Counted from the stretch's first letter, positions 23,880 through 37,450 are shown. The stretch is 64,000 nucleotides of DNA from Ophiocordyceps camponoti-saundersi (nom. inval.) (GCA_003339415.1 PDHQ01000159.1:1-64000); one strand, 5' to 3'. Notes: generated from the letters alone by a model not told the origin. Translations and numbers: made by a program.

Positions 23880-25200
23880 CTATTTACTTATTTTTAGTAT
23901 CCTTTTTTTTTACTTAAGACGTATTTTATTTTCCTCGAAATTCTGCGTTTGCAAACGGACTAGAAGGTATATACTAGATATTCCTTTTTACTAAATTATA
24001 ATCGATAAATAATAGTAAAGACCGGTATTTAAGGCTTATACTACCTATACCTAGTTTATCTATATCGAAGTCCTATATAGGATACGGATATAATCTATAT
24101 TACGGATAGTTTTTTTTAATATACTTTCGAATATACGAAGAGGTATATTTAACGCTATAGGACGGCCTTTTTCCTATTAATATTCTTACTATTAATACCT
24201 ATTAGCTTTATCTACCTATCTAACTAGGTATCTAAAAGGTATATATCTATATTTACTTTTAGTTCCCTCCCGTACGAAATTAAGCTACTTATCTTAAGCT
24301 TCCTTTCTACCTAGGACTTAATCTACTTAATATTATATATTAGCAAATACTTTAAAGCGCTAGCCGAAACTCTTATAAATAAATAGATTAAGCTAGATAA
24401 TATATAAAGCTCGAATATATATTTATTATTCTTTAGTAGAATCCTAACTATCGAGGTATCTTACGATACCTCGTAGCCTCGTATTACCGCCTAGCTACCT
24501 TCCTCGTATTTTCTCTCTCCTATATTTTCGGCTACGCTTACGAATTCCGCTACGTACGAAACCCTTAAGCTTTATAATAATATTAATCTCGAGCGTACGA
24601 AGCCGATAGATTACTCTCTTAATAAGTAATCTTTTAAATAACGCCTAAATAGCGCGTCCCTCGATTTATTATCGTAGCTTAATATAGATAAGGAAAAAAT
24701 AAAGTATTTTTAGAAAACCGGTCCGTAAATAATTACGACTTTTAGTATAAAAATATTAATTAGCTACTTTTAGCGTAACGGTTTCGTATAATCTACGCTC
24801 TTAATATATACTTAGCTTATCGTAAGCTATAAACTAGGGAACCGAAATATAGCTTAATATATTTAAATTAGGGAGGGACTAGAAGCTTAAAATAATCTAT
24901 ATTACTTATAAATTCTAATATTTATAATATTAAACTATTATTAGAAGCGATACTTAGTATATATTACTATTATTACTTAGGTATATATTACTTTTCTAAT
25001 TAGGAGGGAGACCTAAGCTACTCGAATATTATTCTTAATACCTTAACTAAATTTACTATATTTAGGGCTTTATATTAGCTATAATATTACGAGGTTAAGT
25101 TACTTTGCGATAAGCGGCGTAATAAGTTAACCGCTTATACTAACATAGCTTAGTTTATCTTTATTAGATATATAAGGAGCTTTCGATTATATAATACTAG
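23880..25200 (-). pseudogene. Unresolved region with a weak minus-strand protein-like relic
   Basis: On the minus strand about 24240-24560 can be read as a peptide with few non-Gln stops (FANIQYQVDQVLGRKEA, then FVREGTKSKYRYI). I do not recognise it. A perfect 9-bp hairpin (cgaggtatc ttac gatacctcg) sits at 24452-24473, and its core recurs in the opposite orientation at 28968-28986. Confidence 0.25.
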
Positions 25201-28130
25201 GGGACTCTTACTACTACTTTAGGAATAATAAAGTAGCTTAGAATCCTTAAGCTACCTCTTATCTTTCTAATAAGATTATTACCTTTTATATACTCGGCTA
25301 ATATACTAATTAAGGCGCTACCGCTAATCGTAGAGGTTATTATATTTAATAACTCTAAGCTTACTAACTTAAACTTATAGGACGATTAGGTAATCCTTTT
25401 TACTATTAAGTTAGGGCTTAAATATCTCTAGCGGAGGTATAGCGGTTCTTAAGCTCCGATTCGGATAGTTTTACCTTTTCCCCTTCTTCCCGTTAAGTAT
25501 TAAATACTTCCTATCGAGAATCCGATAAATAATAAGCTCGAAGCGATATTAGCAAGGATACGACGAATAGGGCTTAAGACGTCTTATTAGAATTATATTA
25601 GTATTCCTAGTCCTAAATTCTATCTAGCTACCTTATTAGAATTCTATTAGCTTACCTTATCTTAAATTCTCTTAGCTTATATTATTAGAATTCTACTAGC
25701 CTTCTTTATAAGTTTAGTTAATAACTATTAGTAACTTAATAAACTTAAGGTAACCTAGAGGCGACGAGCTTATTCGATATTAAGGTCCCTTATATAGACC
25801 TTAAGTTATACGGTATAGAAGAAACGCGGCTTATCCCTATTCTATCGCTATTAGGCGGGGTTAACTCCTTAGACTACGAATCGCCGATCGGACCTAGGAT
25901 TACTAATAGAATAAAGAAGATATTATACCTACTATATATATATATTATATAGCTCGATACTTTAGCTAAGGCACTAAATAAGGTATCGGGTAATCTTAAG
26001 GTTTTAATAATCCTAATAAACTTTAGCGAGGATAAAATAGTACTTTCTTTAATTAAATAAAACTAGGGACTCCCGCTATTTTAGAAACTATAGAAAAGCT
26101 TAGTAAGCTAAACCTATCTTTTATCTTTCTAATAAGATAATCGCCCTTAATATACTTAGCTAGTGCGATATCGAAAGCGCTACCTAAAATTATAAAGGTC
26201 CTTATATTTAACTACGGGATAATATATTACGATTTTAACTTATAGTAAAATAAGGCGGTAAAGCTTTCTATTATAAAGTTAGAAAAATAATAAGAAAAGC
26301 CGTAGCCTACGCTTATTTTATCGCCTTTAACTAAACTTAAATCCTTTTACTATAATTAGGAACCTTAACTTAGTAAAGAAGATATATAAGGCCTAATATA
26401 TATTATCTAGCTTAATACTCTAGTAAAGATATTAAATAGTATCTTAGTCGGTTTTCGGGCTCTTATAATACTTATAAACTTAGATAAAATTAAATATAAA
26501 TTAATTATATAATATAAAGCGGGGATCTTAAATAATAAACTAGCTTAAAATATTCAAGCTACCTCTTATCTTTCTAATAGGACTATTACTTATATAAGCC
26601 CTTATTATTTTAAATATATCTAAAGGTAACGGAGTATAATATTTATCTTAACGGACGATTATCGGATATATCTAAAAAAGAAATCCCTTTCCTCGTAACT
26701 AAGGGGGTATATTAGAAATAATAGGCTATATATATAGCTAAATAAACTAAAATATAAGTACCCTTTATAATATATAAAATTTTAGCATAGTAGTTAATAC
26801 CCCGTATAATCTATTAGAGGTTAAAGGCTTATAACGCCTAATTAATAACTTTACTTATTAGCTATAATAGCTATAATACGCTTTTATCGCGTATAATATA
26901 ATTAATCCTTTACCTTATATAACTTAGAAGTTAGCTTAGAAGCTTAAAGCTATTACCTTATAAACTATACTAATTAGCTAAACTTAAATAAGATTAATCG
27001 ATATTTAGATTAGAATAATTAGTTTATAAAGCTAACTCTATTTATATTAATTTTCGATAATTAGCCTAATATAAAGAAATAAGCTAACCTTTTATTAAAT
27101 AATAAAGATCGTTATTATATAGATATTTTTAACGCTAAGATTAATATTTATAATACTTAGTTAAGAATTAACCTCGCTTTTAGTTAAAATCGTATAAGCT
27201 TTTCTTATTTTAAATATATATATAGGTAATAAAGTATAATATTTATCTTAACGGACGATTATCGGATATATCTAAGGATTAAGTAAGTAACTAGTTAGAG
27301 ATCGGAGTAATTTACTTTAAATTAAATTCTAAGTAACTTAATTATAAGATATTATTATTATATAAACTATACTAATTAGCTTAACTAAAATAAGATTAAT
27401 TAATACTTAAACTAGGATAATCGGTTAAGAGAGCCGACCCCGTTTATATTAGTTTTCGATAATTAGCTTAATATAAAAAAATAAGCTAACTTTTTATTAA
27501 ATAATAAGGATTATTATTATACGGATATCTTTAGCGCTAAGATCTATATTTATAATACTTAGTTAAGAGTTAACCTCGCTTTTAGTTAAAAATATAAGAG
27601 CTTTCCTTATTTTAAATATATTTAGGGGTAATAGAGTATAATATTTATCTTAATAGACAATTATCGGATATATCTAGAAAAGAAAAAGATAAATTAATTA
27701 TATAAGATAAGGCAGGGATCTTAATAATAGACTAGCTTAGAATACTTAAGCTACTTATTATCTTTTTAATATATCTTTCTAATAGGACTATCGCTTTATA
27801 TATACTTAGCTATTATAATAAGTAAGCTAGTACCGCTAGGCGTAAAGGTTATTATACTTAACGATAGTATAATATTAAGCTTTTACTACTCTAAGAACGA
27901 TAAGCTAAGTTAAAAAAAAACAGAATAGCCTCTCTTCTTTATAATAGGACTATCGTATCTTACGTACTTAGCTAATACGCTAGATAAGGCGCTACCGCTA
28001 TTATAAAGGTCCTTATATCTAATAACGGGATTATTTAATATAACTAAAACCTATTATAGGTTAGGGTAGTAATCCTCTCTACTATAAAGTCGGGGCTTAA
28101 ATATTATAATTAAATATATTATATTTCTTA
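25200..28130 (+). repeat. Family F: repeated segments within 3 kb
   Basis: A block containing ttatctttctaatag-gacta, tatacttagcta, gcgctaccgcta and aaaggtccttata recurs near 25255, 26105, 26555, 27765 and 27945, with different lengths between occurrences. The pattern suggests several rounds of local duplication of one unit, later diverged by RIP. No protein assigned. Confidence 0.6.
26961..27690 (+). repeat. 402-bp tandem duplication
   Basis: Sequence from taaactatac at 26961 repeats from 27363, a period of 402 bp, through ttattaaataataa and acttagttaaga to tatcttaacggacgattatc. The last block also occurs once more upstream at about 26640, so the duplication started from a larger unit. The two copies differ almost only by transitions. 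Confidence 0.8.
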
Positions 28131-28259
28131 ATAAAATTAAAAGGAAATAAGCTTCCGATAAGGAGAGGACTAAGTTAATAAGAATATAAGATAGAACGGA
28201 CGATATAATATAGATAGGGTAGCGTTATATAAGTTAGAATACTATTATTATTATCTGCT

Positions 28260-29220
28260 GCCGGCCCGCCGCTATACTTTTAAAGATATAATAGTATATA
28301 GTATCGAAGGCGATATAGGCGCTAGAAAGTAGGGGGAAAGTTAGTGCGTAATATTCTTACGATATCCGTAGCGCGTAAAGGTGCGAAAAAGGGGAGAAAA
28401 CGCGATATATAATATCGCTAGTAACTCTAATAATAGACCGTAAGGGATAACGTAGCCGAAGACTCTATAAGGGGGATTACTAGAGAGATAGTATAAAAGG
28501 TAGTCGCGGAAGCGGTTTAAGAAATAACTAAGGATATAATAAGTAGCCTAGTAAGAGATATTATACTTAGCTTTCCGTCCCGAGAGGTACTTACGGTAGC
28601 TATCTACGCTTAACTTATTATTACTAGGTATACTAAAGTTACGGGGGGGGGACTTTTATATTATTAAGGTAGTAAGGAGATACTATACCTAATTAGATCG
28701 AAGTGCCGAGGCTTATCGTATAGGGTTAAATAAGCTTATTAATACTCGAATACTAGGGGGTTTTAAAAAGAGTATATTTCGTAATACCTCTTTATAACCC
28801 TACTAATATTATTATATAAATACCTATTTAAACGTATATATAAAGTAATAAATAAGGAATATAAAGAGTAGAGAGGGGAGTTATAAGATTAGGAGGATTT
28901 TATATAAAGAGTCCTTATAACTCGGGTAAGCTATATAATAGTATAAGGCTATAAGGGCAGATAAGGCTACGAGGTATCGTAAGATAGCTTAAAATATAAA
29001 AAGCTATTAAATTTCTACGTAAAGCTAGAAAAAAAGAGAGCAAAGATAGTATAGATATTCCGGCAATAAATCTACTACCTTATAAGCTATAGCTAAGGAT
29101 AATAGGACGAAAAAGTTTACGGAAGACACTACTAAAGAAATAGCTTAGAAGATAGTAACGGAGGCCGTTAAGTAAGAAGCGTATCTTCTTACTTATCTAA
29201 GAGGAAAGGTCTTATAATAT
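28260..29220 (+). pseudogene. Unknown coding relic (possible N-terminal part)
   Basis: A + frame at about 29090-29190 reads NRTKKFTEDTTKEIAQKIV followed by TEAVKQEA. A related piece about 650 bp upstream (near 28445-28530) has a similar run of bases, so it may be internally repeated. I do not recognise the protein. It lies upstream of, and may belong with, the intron-bearing relic at 30385-31385. Confidence 0.3.
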
Positions 29221-29589
29221 ATATTTTCCTACGATCTTTTCTTATACCGCCGTAATTACCGAAATCCCTAATATTACCTGCGCTATTTATAGTCCTCCGC
29301 TTCAGTATATCGCTTATATTTTTATTATAAACTAATATTCTAGGTTACTAAGTAGTAAGGTTATAGTAGTAATATTTTAACGCGTTATAGTAAAGGAGAT
29401 CTCTAATATACTAAGGAGGGGCGTCGAGGTCGGGTACTTAGTATCTCGTAGCCGGGATATCTATTATCCTATAGCTAATACTTTATAAAAGTTCCGGGAG
29501 TCTCTTAGACGGAATATCTATTACCCCGCGAAGGATACTTCGTAGAAATATCGGACGCTTCGTTAGCAGAGTATTTATTACTCCGTAAT

Positions 29590-29930
29590 AGATAAATAGC
29601 TACGTTACCTAATTCTAAAAGTTAGCTTTAAAACGCTAGAAATTAAGGAAAATATAAGGGGACCTAGATATAGGTAGCAAAGCTTAGTTAATTATATAGA
29701 AATAAAAGTTCTAAGCTATCTATCTATAGCTAAAATATAAGAGTTATACTTATATAACTAAGATAGGTAATATAAGATATACCTGCTATTAGTTATTTCG
29801 GTACTTCGTAGATATATCTATTATATTCTAGATAAGTTATTCTATAGCTATACTTTATAATTTTATAATACTTACGCTATCTTTATATAAATCGAAAGAT
29901 AATAGAGGTTATACCTTATAGGGATAAACC
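29590..29930 (+). repeat. Fragment related to family B 5' part
   Basis: Matches 16740-17030 (gataaatagctacgttac, ggtagcaaagctta-gttaatta, agaggttatac). It is a partial copy without the coding part of family B. Confidence 0.5.
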
Positions 29931-30384
29931 TATCTATAAGGTAATAAAAATATATATTAAAAGAGGGAGTAAAGTAAATATTAGCTATATAGATATATAA
30001 TAATAATTATATATATATATATAAAGACCGCACGGCTATTATATATATATAAAACTAGCTATTAAATTAGTTAATTAATAGCGATTATATAATATATTAT
30101 ATAATTATATATATATAAGTAAGGTAGAAAGCTTAGCACCGAAAAATAGTATAAAAAAATTTCTTTCTTAGTTAAGTATTATAAAAAGTATATCCTCTTA
30201 GCTTATATATAGAAAACTAAGTTATATATATAAGTAACGTTTATAGCGCTAAGTAGTAAATATATAATATAATAAGAGGAATATCTAAACTAATAAGAGA
30301 TAAACCTTAAGAGAATAGGTATCGAAACGAGAAATATCCGTTATAATTTCCCTTTTTAAAACTTAATTAATAAGTTATAGGAGA

Positions 30385-31385
30385 GGTAATACTTAAGAAT
30401 ACCTATTACTATTTATAGTATAAACGAGCCCGGTATTAACGATCGATAGCGTAAGGCGAAGAACCTTACGAATATAGCGGATATCGTGCGTTAGAAGGTA
30501 GAAAAAGGCGAAATAAACATATTATTAAATCTTACGTAGAAATATCGCACCGATATACTAATAGAGAAGATAACGATATACTTCGAGGTAAGTTTTACTT
30601 TATATATTTATTAGTATATTAATTAATTAGGTTAAAGTTTTATATATACTTTAAATTTTAGGTAAAAGGCGGCGTAAATATCGGGCATATAAATATCCTA
30701 ATATATACGGAAATCGCGTTCTATATAAAGACGCTAGAAGATATTAATACGATAACTAAAAAGAATATATAAAGTATTACGCTTATAAATTTCTTCTACG
30801 CCCGGTTTTTTAGTATAAATATATATAAAAGAATAGCTATTTGCTTAACTTATCCTTAGATAATATATATACTAATAGAGATAGTATACTTATAAGGGTA
30901 TTTTATTAAATAGCTTATCGAGTCCCGCCGCCTAGAGTATACTAAGGTACTTATCGTTATAATATTTAGGAAACGTAACCCTTAGATATATTTCGGCTAT
31001 ATATAAATATAGATAATAATAGTTATTACTTATAAAGAATATATACTATTCCTATTCTATAAATATATATCGATACGAGGCGTTTCGGGAAAATTATATA
31101 TAAACTATATTTAGAATAATATAAAGATATCGATATATAGTTAGAGGAAATTTAGGGGTTTAATATAAGAAAAGGCGAAGGTAAAAAATATAATAGTAGT
31201 ATTCTTAGGGTTTAAGAGATAGGAAGGGGGGGTAAGCGAAGAGTTAGAAAACTATATATACGAAGAGGTTACGCCGAGAATCGTAAAAGATATACTAAAC
31301 CCTTTCGCTAAGAAAGATAACGCTAGTATTAAAGAAAGAGGGGAGGAAGATATTATAGACTATATTATAATAGTAATTTAAATAT
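30385..31385 (+). pseudogene. Unknown protein relic with a spliceosomal intron
   Basis: A single + frame is readable over about 300 residues if TAR is taken as former CAR: LTNIADIVRQKVEKGEINI and TDILIEKITIYFE before the intron, then GGVNIGHINILIY, ISIYSQRKFRGLIQEK, EELENYIYEEVTPRIVKDI and a C-terminal acidic stretch. A typical fungal intron lies at about 30590-30661, with donor gtaagt, a pyrimidine/AT-rich body and acceptor ttttag, and both exons continue in the same reading. I do not recognise the family. The clean exon-intron structure and length argue for a once real gene, perhaps carried or duplicated by a transposon. Only Gln/Trp-type stops and transitions disable it. Confidence 0.5.
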
Positions 31386-32010
31386 AAGTATATTTTATTT
31401 TCCTTAGTAATAAGAAGAAATATAGTAATATACTTAATATTTCGGCGATAGCGGCTATCGTAATATAACCGCCTTTATAACCCTTATATATAAGAGTATT
31501 TAGAAATTAAGTAAGCTTAAAAACTAATATATACGTATCTTATATAACTTAGTTCCCGATTATTTCTTATCTTTATCTAAACTTATTCTCTTTAAGCGTA
31601 TTTATAAGTATTTAAAAATTACTATATAGGGAGATAAAAAGGTTAGTAACCGTAGCGTAACTATAAGGGGCGTAAGTCCCTATATTATTAAAGTATTCGA
31701 ATAGTAGAAGAAGAGATATTAAGATATAAAAGTATAAGCTATATAGTAATTCTATATATAGGAAAGGATAAGAAACCGGTTTTCTACGAAGATAATAATA
31801 ATAAGAGGGAATTATAAATACTATTTTATTAGAGTAAAATATTATTATAAAGGGTATTTAAATAAGTAATTTCTTATAGGGAAATATTAGACGCGAGGCA
31901 AAGTTATAATTATAAACGAGAGTTTTTTTTTTTTACTATAAGTTATTACTAAGACCCGGCTTAAGATTTACGGACTCTTAAGTATCTAAAAGAGATTTTT
32001 AAAGGCCCTA

Positions 32011-32248
32011 GTAATTTAAGTTCTCGGCACTTAATTAAATAATTCTTAACTTCTTTTCTCTTTCTTCTCTTATCTCTATATAGAAAACCGACTCCTTATT
32101 ATTCTCCTTATAGAGAATTACTATCTAGCTCTTCCCCTTATAGCTAGAGATCCCCCCTTATATTAGTTAAAGATTTTAGTTACCTAAGAAGTTACGCCCC
32201 TTAGGTATCTGCTACGCTTACTTAGGGTATCCTTCTTTCCCCGCTAAA
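32011..32248 (+). mobile_element. Family A, copy 4 (3' part only)
   Basis: Begins near gtaatttaagttctcggcac and runs to ccccgctaaa. The left half is missing. Inside it the aagttacgccccttaggtat block is intact. The right flank ctacc is the same as for copy 1. Confidence 0.75.
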
Positions 32249-32519
32249 CTACCTTTACTTCTAATTATTTTATTAGCGAAATCCGTAGGCGGCTTAAATA
32301 TATATTAAATCTATTTAATATTATAGTACTATATATTTCGTAGCGTAAATTAATAAAAACCTTTAGGTAGACTATAATTACGATATATAATTAGTATAAT
32401 TTTAGCTTAGGTAGACTTATTATATTTAAAAAGATAAAAATTATATTAAAGAGAATAATATAAATAACTAGATTAAAAATAAATATTTAAAATACGTTTA
32501 GTACTTAATACTAATATAT

Positions 32520-33390
32520 ATACTTTATAACCGATAATCTAAATCCGGGATACTTAAGGATAAAAGACGTAAATACCTTAGGTATCTTAGGCATTATAGA
32601 TAAACCGTAAGCTATATACTAAGCTATTTTATCGCAAAGTTTAGATTTTCCTTTAGGCTATTTAGTTTATACCTTAGTAAGAAGCTATAAGATAAAATAC
32701 GGATCCTTGCTATTAAGATAACGATATAGATAATAGTAGATTTACTCCCTAGCGTAGGTTTATATAGGCTTAGCGTTAGTTTTTAAAGCTAACTTATAGA
32801 CGCGAAGATAAAATAAAATATTAGGTAGTTTATAATAGTTATCGTCGACTATAACGCTACCTCTTTTAAAGGTAAAAGATAGGTTATAGCTAGCTAAAGA
32901 AAGGTAATAGGTTTCGTAGTTATCTATATTATAAGAAGTAGTGTAAATAGCTTAAAGAAAGTAGGAAAGAATAGAGGGTTACTCTTCTAATAAGTTAAGA
33001 GTAATTATAAGGTTAGTTAACGTATTCTTATAGAATATAGTATTAGTTTTCTAAATAATATATATATATATATATAGGAAGATATAACGGGAAAGGAATT
33101 ATAAGAATAATAATATTATATTAATAGTACCTTATTATAGGCAGCGCGGAAGAAGGCTAGCCTATTATATAAAATAACGCGATAAACTCTAAATATTTAA
33201 TTATAATAAATAATAGCGAGATTAGAATATTTAGATTAGAGGGGGATATATCGGTTCTTTAGTAAACGTTTATAATGATCGTTATTTTATTTATTCGGAA
33301 TTAGGGGGAATAGAAACCTCGACGATAGTATAAGCTATATAGTAGGTATTTTTTTTTTATTTATTTTTAGTTATAAGAAAATTAAAATAG
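32520..33390 (+). pseudogene. Relic J, copy 1 (unknown protein)
   Basis: The + frame is readable for about 260 residues with Gln-type stops only: LGIIDKPQAIYQAILSQSL, DFPLGYLVYTLVRSYKIKYG and EGYSSNKLRVIIRLVNVFL are the clearest pieces. It matches 34520-35330 at corresponding places (agaagctataa, gacgcgaagata, aggg-ttact-ttctaataagtta, taacgcgataaact). The family is unknown to me. Two diverged copies suggest a duplicated or transposon-borne gene. Confidence 0.45.
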
Positions 33391-34519
33391 GAGAGTAATA
33401 AAATAAGAAACTAAGAAAAGTAAATAATAATATAGAATAGAAAGGAAGAAGGATATAAATATACTATATAATAGTATATTAATATATATATAATATATAT
33501 ATAATATATTAAAGGGAAGTATTAATAAAAGGTGAAAAAATACGGGTAGATTTTAATATATTTTAATAACTTAATAAAATAATATTATCGTAAATTATAG
33601 AGTTTTATAAGGAGTATATAGTGCTATTAATATAAGAGGGAATTAATATAGAGCGGGTACCGCTAGGTTATTTATTATTATAGCTTAGAAATATGTTAAG
33701 TAAATAATAATATTAGTATTTAGTATTATAAATAAAAACTCTAAGCTAATAAGAAAGAAAGAAAAGAAGAAAAACTCTCGTAAGCGAAGTCCTAGTAAAA
33801 TATATAAAGAAACGTGCTAGTAAAGATAGGAGAGGCCCCGAGAGGGCATAGTGAAAACTAAAATCTTAGTAAAGAAGCGGTCACCTTCCTTAGCGGTTAC
33901 TATTAAGGTTCTTTACGATAAGATTCCTAAATATTACGTAATAAAGATATCTTAAATTAACGTAATAAGATATTACGTAATTATAATTTACGTAATTATA
34001 TAGCGCTAATTATTACGTATACGCGAGTATTAGCGCTATCCCTTATCCCCTTTTCGATAACGCGTAGATAATATTAAATAGTAAGTAATAAGCTTTTATA
34101 ATATATAATAGTTTAGCCCTATTTAACCGAGCGATATTAACTAATAAAATTAGTTAGATAAACTAGAATAACCGATTTAAACCGTTAACGTATATAACGA
34201 GTATAATAATATAGCTAGTAGTGCTACTTTCTTAATACTATCTTACCTACGTAAGCTATATACTTTAGAGTTTAGAGTATAAGTTACTAAGGCTAAAATA
34301 ATACGTATATTTATAAGTATTAGACGTAAATATATTAATAACCGCCGTAATAATATCTAAATAGTAGTTATAACTTAAAAGTAAACTAGTAATAATTAAC
34401 TATTTTTCTTTATATAGGTTTATTATAAGGTATAATATATATAATATATAATAAATAATTATAAAGATTATTATATAAAAGAAATTATAAAAAAAGTTAC
34501 CCTCTCTTAAATTTAAGTA
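33391..34519. other. Unresolved spacer with a palindrome cluster
   Basis: No gene recognised. Between 33931 and 34035 the palindromic string attacgtaat or a close variant occurs about five times, and agcgct twice. A short less-mutated patch, gcggtcaccttcc, lies near 33880. Confidence 0.5.
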
Positions 34520-35330
34520 TATACTCTAAAAGCGAGAGTATTAATTTAGGATACTTAAGTATAAACGATTTATATAAGTTAGGTATTTTTTTCTTCTTAG
34601 ATAGTATAAAAGTAATAGCCTTAGATATTTTATTATAAAATCGAGACTCTCCTCGTAACTATTTAGTTTATACTTAAGTAAGAAGCTATAAAATAATATA
34701 AGAATTTATACCGTAAAAGTGCTTTATTATTTATTAGCAGGTATATTTAATAGCTAAGAGCTAGATATAAGAGGACCTAATCTTAAAAGCTAGCTCGTAG
34801 ACGCGAAGATAGAGGAATATATTATATAGCTTAGTATCGCTAGCGTAAGGAATAATATTATCTCCTTCGGAATCGAATAATAAGTTATAACTAGCTAGCG
34901 AAAGGTAGTAAGTTTTATAATCTTCTTTATTATATTAATCTATATAAGTAGCTTATAGGAGGTATTAGAGAATTAAGGGTTACTTTTCTAATAAGTTAAT
35001 AGTATTATCTAGGTAATATAGCGGATCCTTATAATATATAAAGTTAATCGTTATATTATATATATATCGAAAATCTAAAAGAAGAGGGATATAAAAATAT
35101 TAATAAGAAAAAATACCTTATTATAAAGATTACGAGGAAATATTAGGTTATTAAATAATATAACGCGATAAACTTAGAAGATATACTCACGATAAAGAAT
35201 AATAAGATTAAAATATTCGGGGTTAAAGAATATATATTAGTACTTTATTTTTCGTAATACGTCGTAGGTATCTTTATCTGATAAAGATAGGGAGGAGTAT
35301 CGAGGTAATAGTCTAAGGGATATTTTTTTT
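34520..35330 (+). pseudogene. Relic J, copy 2 (unknown protein)
   Basis: Second copy of the frame at 32520-33390, in the same orientation about 2 kb downstream and more diverged. Readable segments include LLYYLLAGIFNSQELDIRG and LKSQLVDAKIEEYI. A poly-T run follows at 35321-35334. The family is unknown. Confidence 0.4.
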
Positions 35331-35695
35331 TTTTTTACCTTTTAGTATTAGAAATATAAGAGGAGAGATATAGTGCTAGATAGAAATATAGGAAAAGTAG
35401 AATAAGTAGAAGAAAGGAATAAAGAGGTATTATATAAATATAATTTAATATAAGTAATATAAAAATAAAATAAATAAAAGGGGTTTAAAAAAAATATAAA
35501 TTATATATATTACTTAGATATTATTATAAGAAAATAGAATTCTAAAGGTAATATTTAAAGTTCGGTAAGGGAGAGATATTACTATACTAGGAATTTAATA
35601 AATAAATCTATAATATTAAACTTATAATTACTTTTTTTTCCTATACTCTCTAATAAGTAATAAGTAAGGTACGATATAGTAAGTTTACGATAGAT

Positions 35696-35935
35696 ATTTA
35701 AGAGTAACGGAGGTATAAGAAAAAAATATAAGCGCTAGAGTAAAAAAAATATAGTTAGGGGCTAAGAGGGGTTTTAATTAAATAGTTCTTAAATACTTCC
35801 CGTCCCGAAAAAGCTTCCGAGGAATAGAGTTAAGAGGGGCGATTAAGACGAGATAGCGGTTATTATAAAATCTAGTAAGTAATTAGCTTTTAAGCTTATC
35901 TTCGTAGCTATCTAAAAAGCCGTATATTTAATATC
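35696..35935 (+). mobile_element. Family A, copy 5a (5' part)
   Basis: Strongly altered left third of family A (aacggaggtataag, then ggttttaattaaatag and gtaagtaattagct). It breaks off where a second family A piece begins. Confidence 0.55.
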
Positions 35936-35974
35936 GTAAAAGAATATTAGAATAAGTATTAATATATTATAAAG

Positions 35975-36540
35975 GATATATAAAAAACCTTCGCATAGTT
36001 TAATTAAATAACTATAGAGCCCGTCTTTTCTACTAAGAGCTTTAGGGGATAAGGATATAAGGGGCGCTTAAGATAGGAGAAGGCTATTATAAAGTATATA
36101 GCGTAGATTAGTTTCTCTTAAAAATAAAGGAATTATGCAGAATTAGCCCTTAATATTATATTTATACCTACCTTAAAAGTCGTATATTATAAATCGAGTC
36201 CTAGAGATTAGAGAGTACTTATAGTAAAAAGTATACTTAACGAAATTATAGCTTTATTTTAAATCTTAGATTTTAAAATAATAAATTACTAGCTTAAATA
36301 TATATTTCGAAACCCTAGTTTATCGATTAAGTAGTTTTTACCTTTCTTTTTATAATTTACTTTATCTTTATATAGGAAAATAACTTCCTATTACTTTCCT
36401 TATAAAGAAATACTATATAGCTTATACCTATATAGCTAGAGATAACTTATAGTATTTAAAGATTATAGTTACCTACGAAGTTAAATATAATAGGTATCTA
36501 GTAAGTATGCTTAAGGTAATACTAACCCTCTCTCGTTATT
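35975..36540 (+). mobile_element. Family A, copy 5b (lacking left end)
   Basis: Begins at catagtttaattaaataac and follows the family through tataggaaaataactt and gatta-tagttacctacgaag to the right end region near 36530. Adjacent to 5a in the same orientation, so either a nested insertion or a tandem duplication. Confidence 0.6.
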
Positions 36541-37340
36541 TAATAAATACTAAGAGGGAATAAAATTAGTTTTTCTCTTCTTAACTATAGTAAATAGTAA
36601 TAGAGCGGATATAGAGAAGAGATTAGTAGAATAAAAAAATAAACTAGAAAATATAATACCCTTATAGAAATTTCGTTAAAATACGGAAACTTTCGGATAT
36701 AAAGAAATCCTACTAGTATATTAAGTTAGCACCTTTAGATAATAGTATATAATCCGATAATATTAAGTATAAATTATAATTCGAGGAATTAGTAGACTAT
36801 TATTTTTTAAAAAGGAAATAGATAATAGGGATATATTTATAAGCGGATAAAGTATAATAAAAAGGAAGAGTAAGAATCTGCGGAATCTTAAATATATATA
36901 GAAGATAGAAATATAATATATAAGTAATTAGGAGGATAATAATAGAAATAAAATATACGTATAAAATAGCGTTAAGATTATAAAAAGCTATAAAATATTA
37001 GGGTATAATAAATATAATTACTAGGTATTAGGGTTAAAGGGGAAAAAACTAATTATATATAATTTATAAATAAATAGAAAGAAGAGAAAGATAGTAAATT
37101 ATAAAGATAACGAGTTATATAAAATAGGATATAGAAACGTTATTATAGAATAGATTAACTATTATATATAAAATACCTTAATAAAGATATAAAGGGTAAT
37201 TTAATAAGGATAGGAATAGTTACGTAAAAGATAAGAATACGGAGCTAAGAGTATAGAAAGAAGCGTAAAAATTACTAAAATAAATATTTTATAAGGAATA
37301 TTTATATATATTTCGTAAGAGCGAGTCTTAAAGATACTAT
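36541..37340. other. Unresolved RIP sequence
   Basis: About 800 bp without a recognised family, RNA gene or frame. Base composition is the same as in its neighbours. Confidence 0.5.
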
Positions 37341-37450
37341 AAAGAAATAAGTTAAATAGCAGATAGCTTATATAGTTATCTATATTTTATATACGCCGAT
37401 AGCGACTAACTTTATATATTAAAGGGACCTATAACTATTATTAGCCGCTA
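37340..37450 (+). repeat. Family E fragment (copy 5)
   Basis: Contains the signature ccgatagcgactaacttta followed by aagggacctataacta, matching the E cores at 15220 and 16470. Both ends are lost. Confidence 0.55.

Noticed and set aside
24452..24473. Hairpin as transcription terminator
   Set aside because: Intrinsic hairpin terminators are bacterial. The core also recurs inverted at 28968-28986, which fits repeat origin better.
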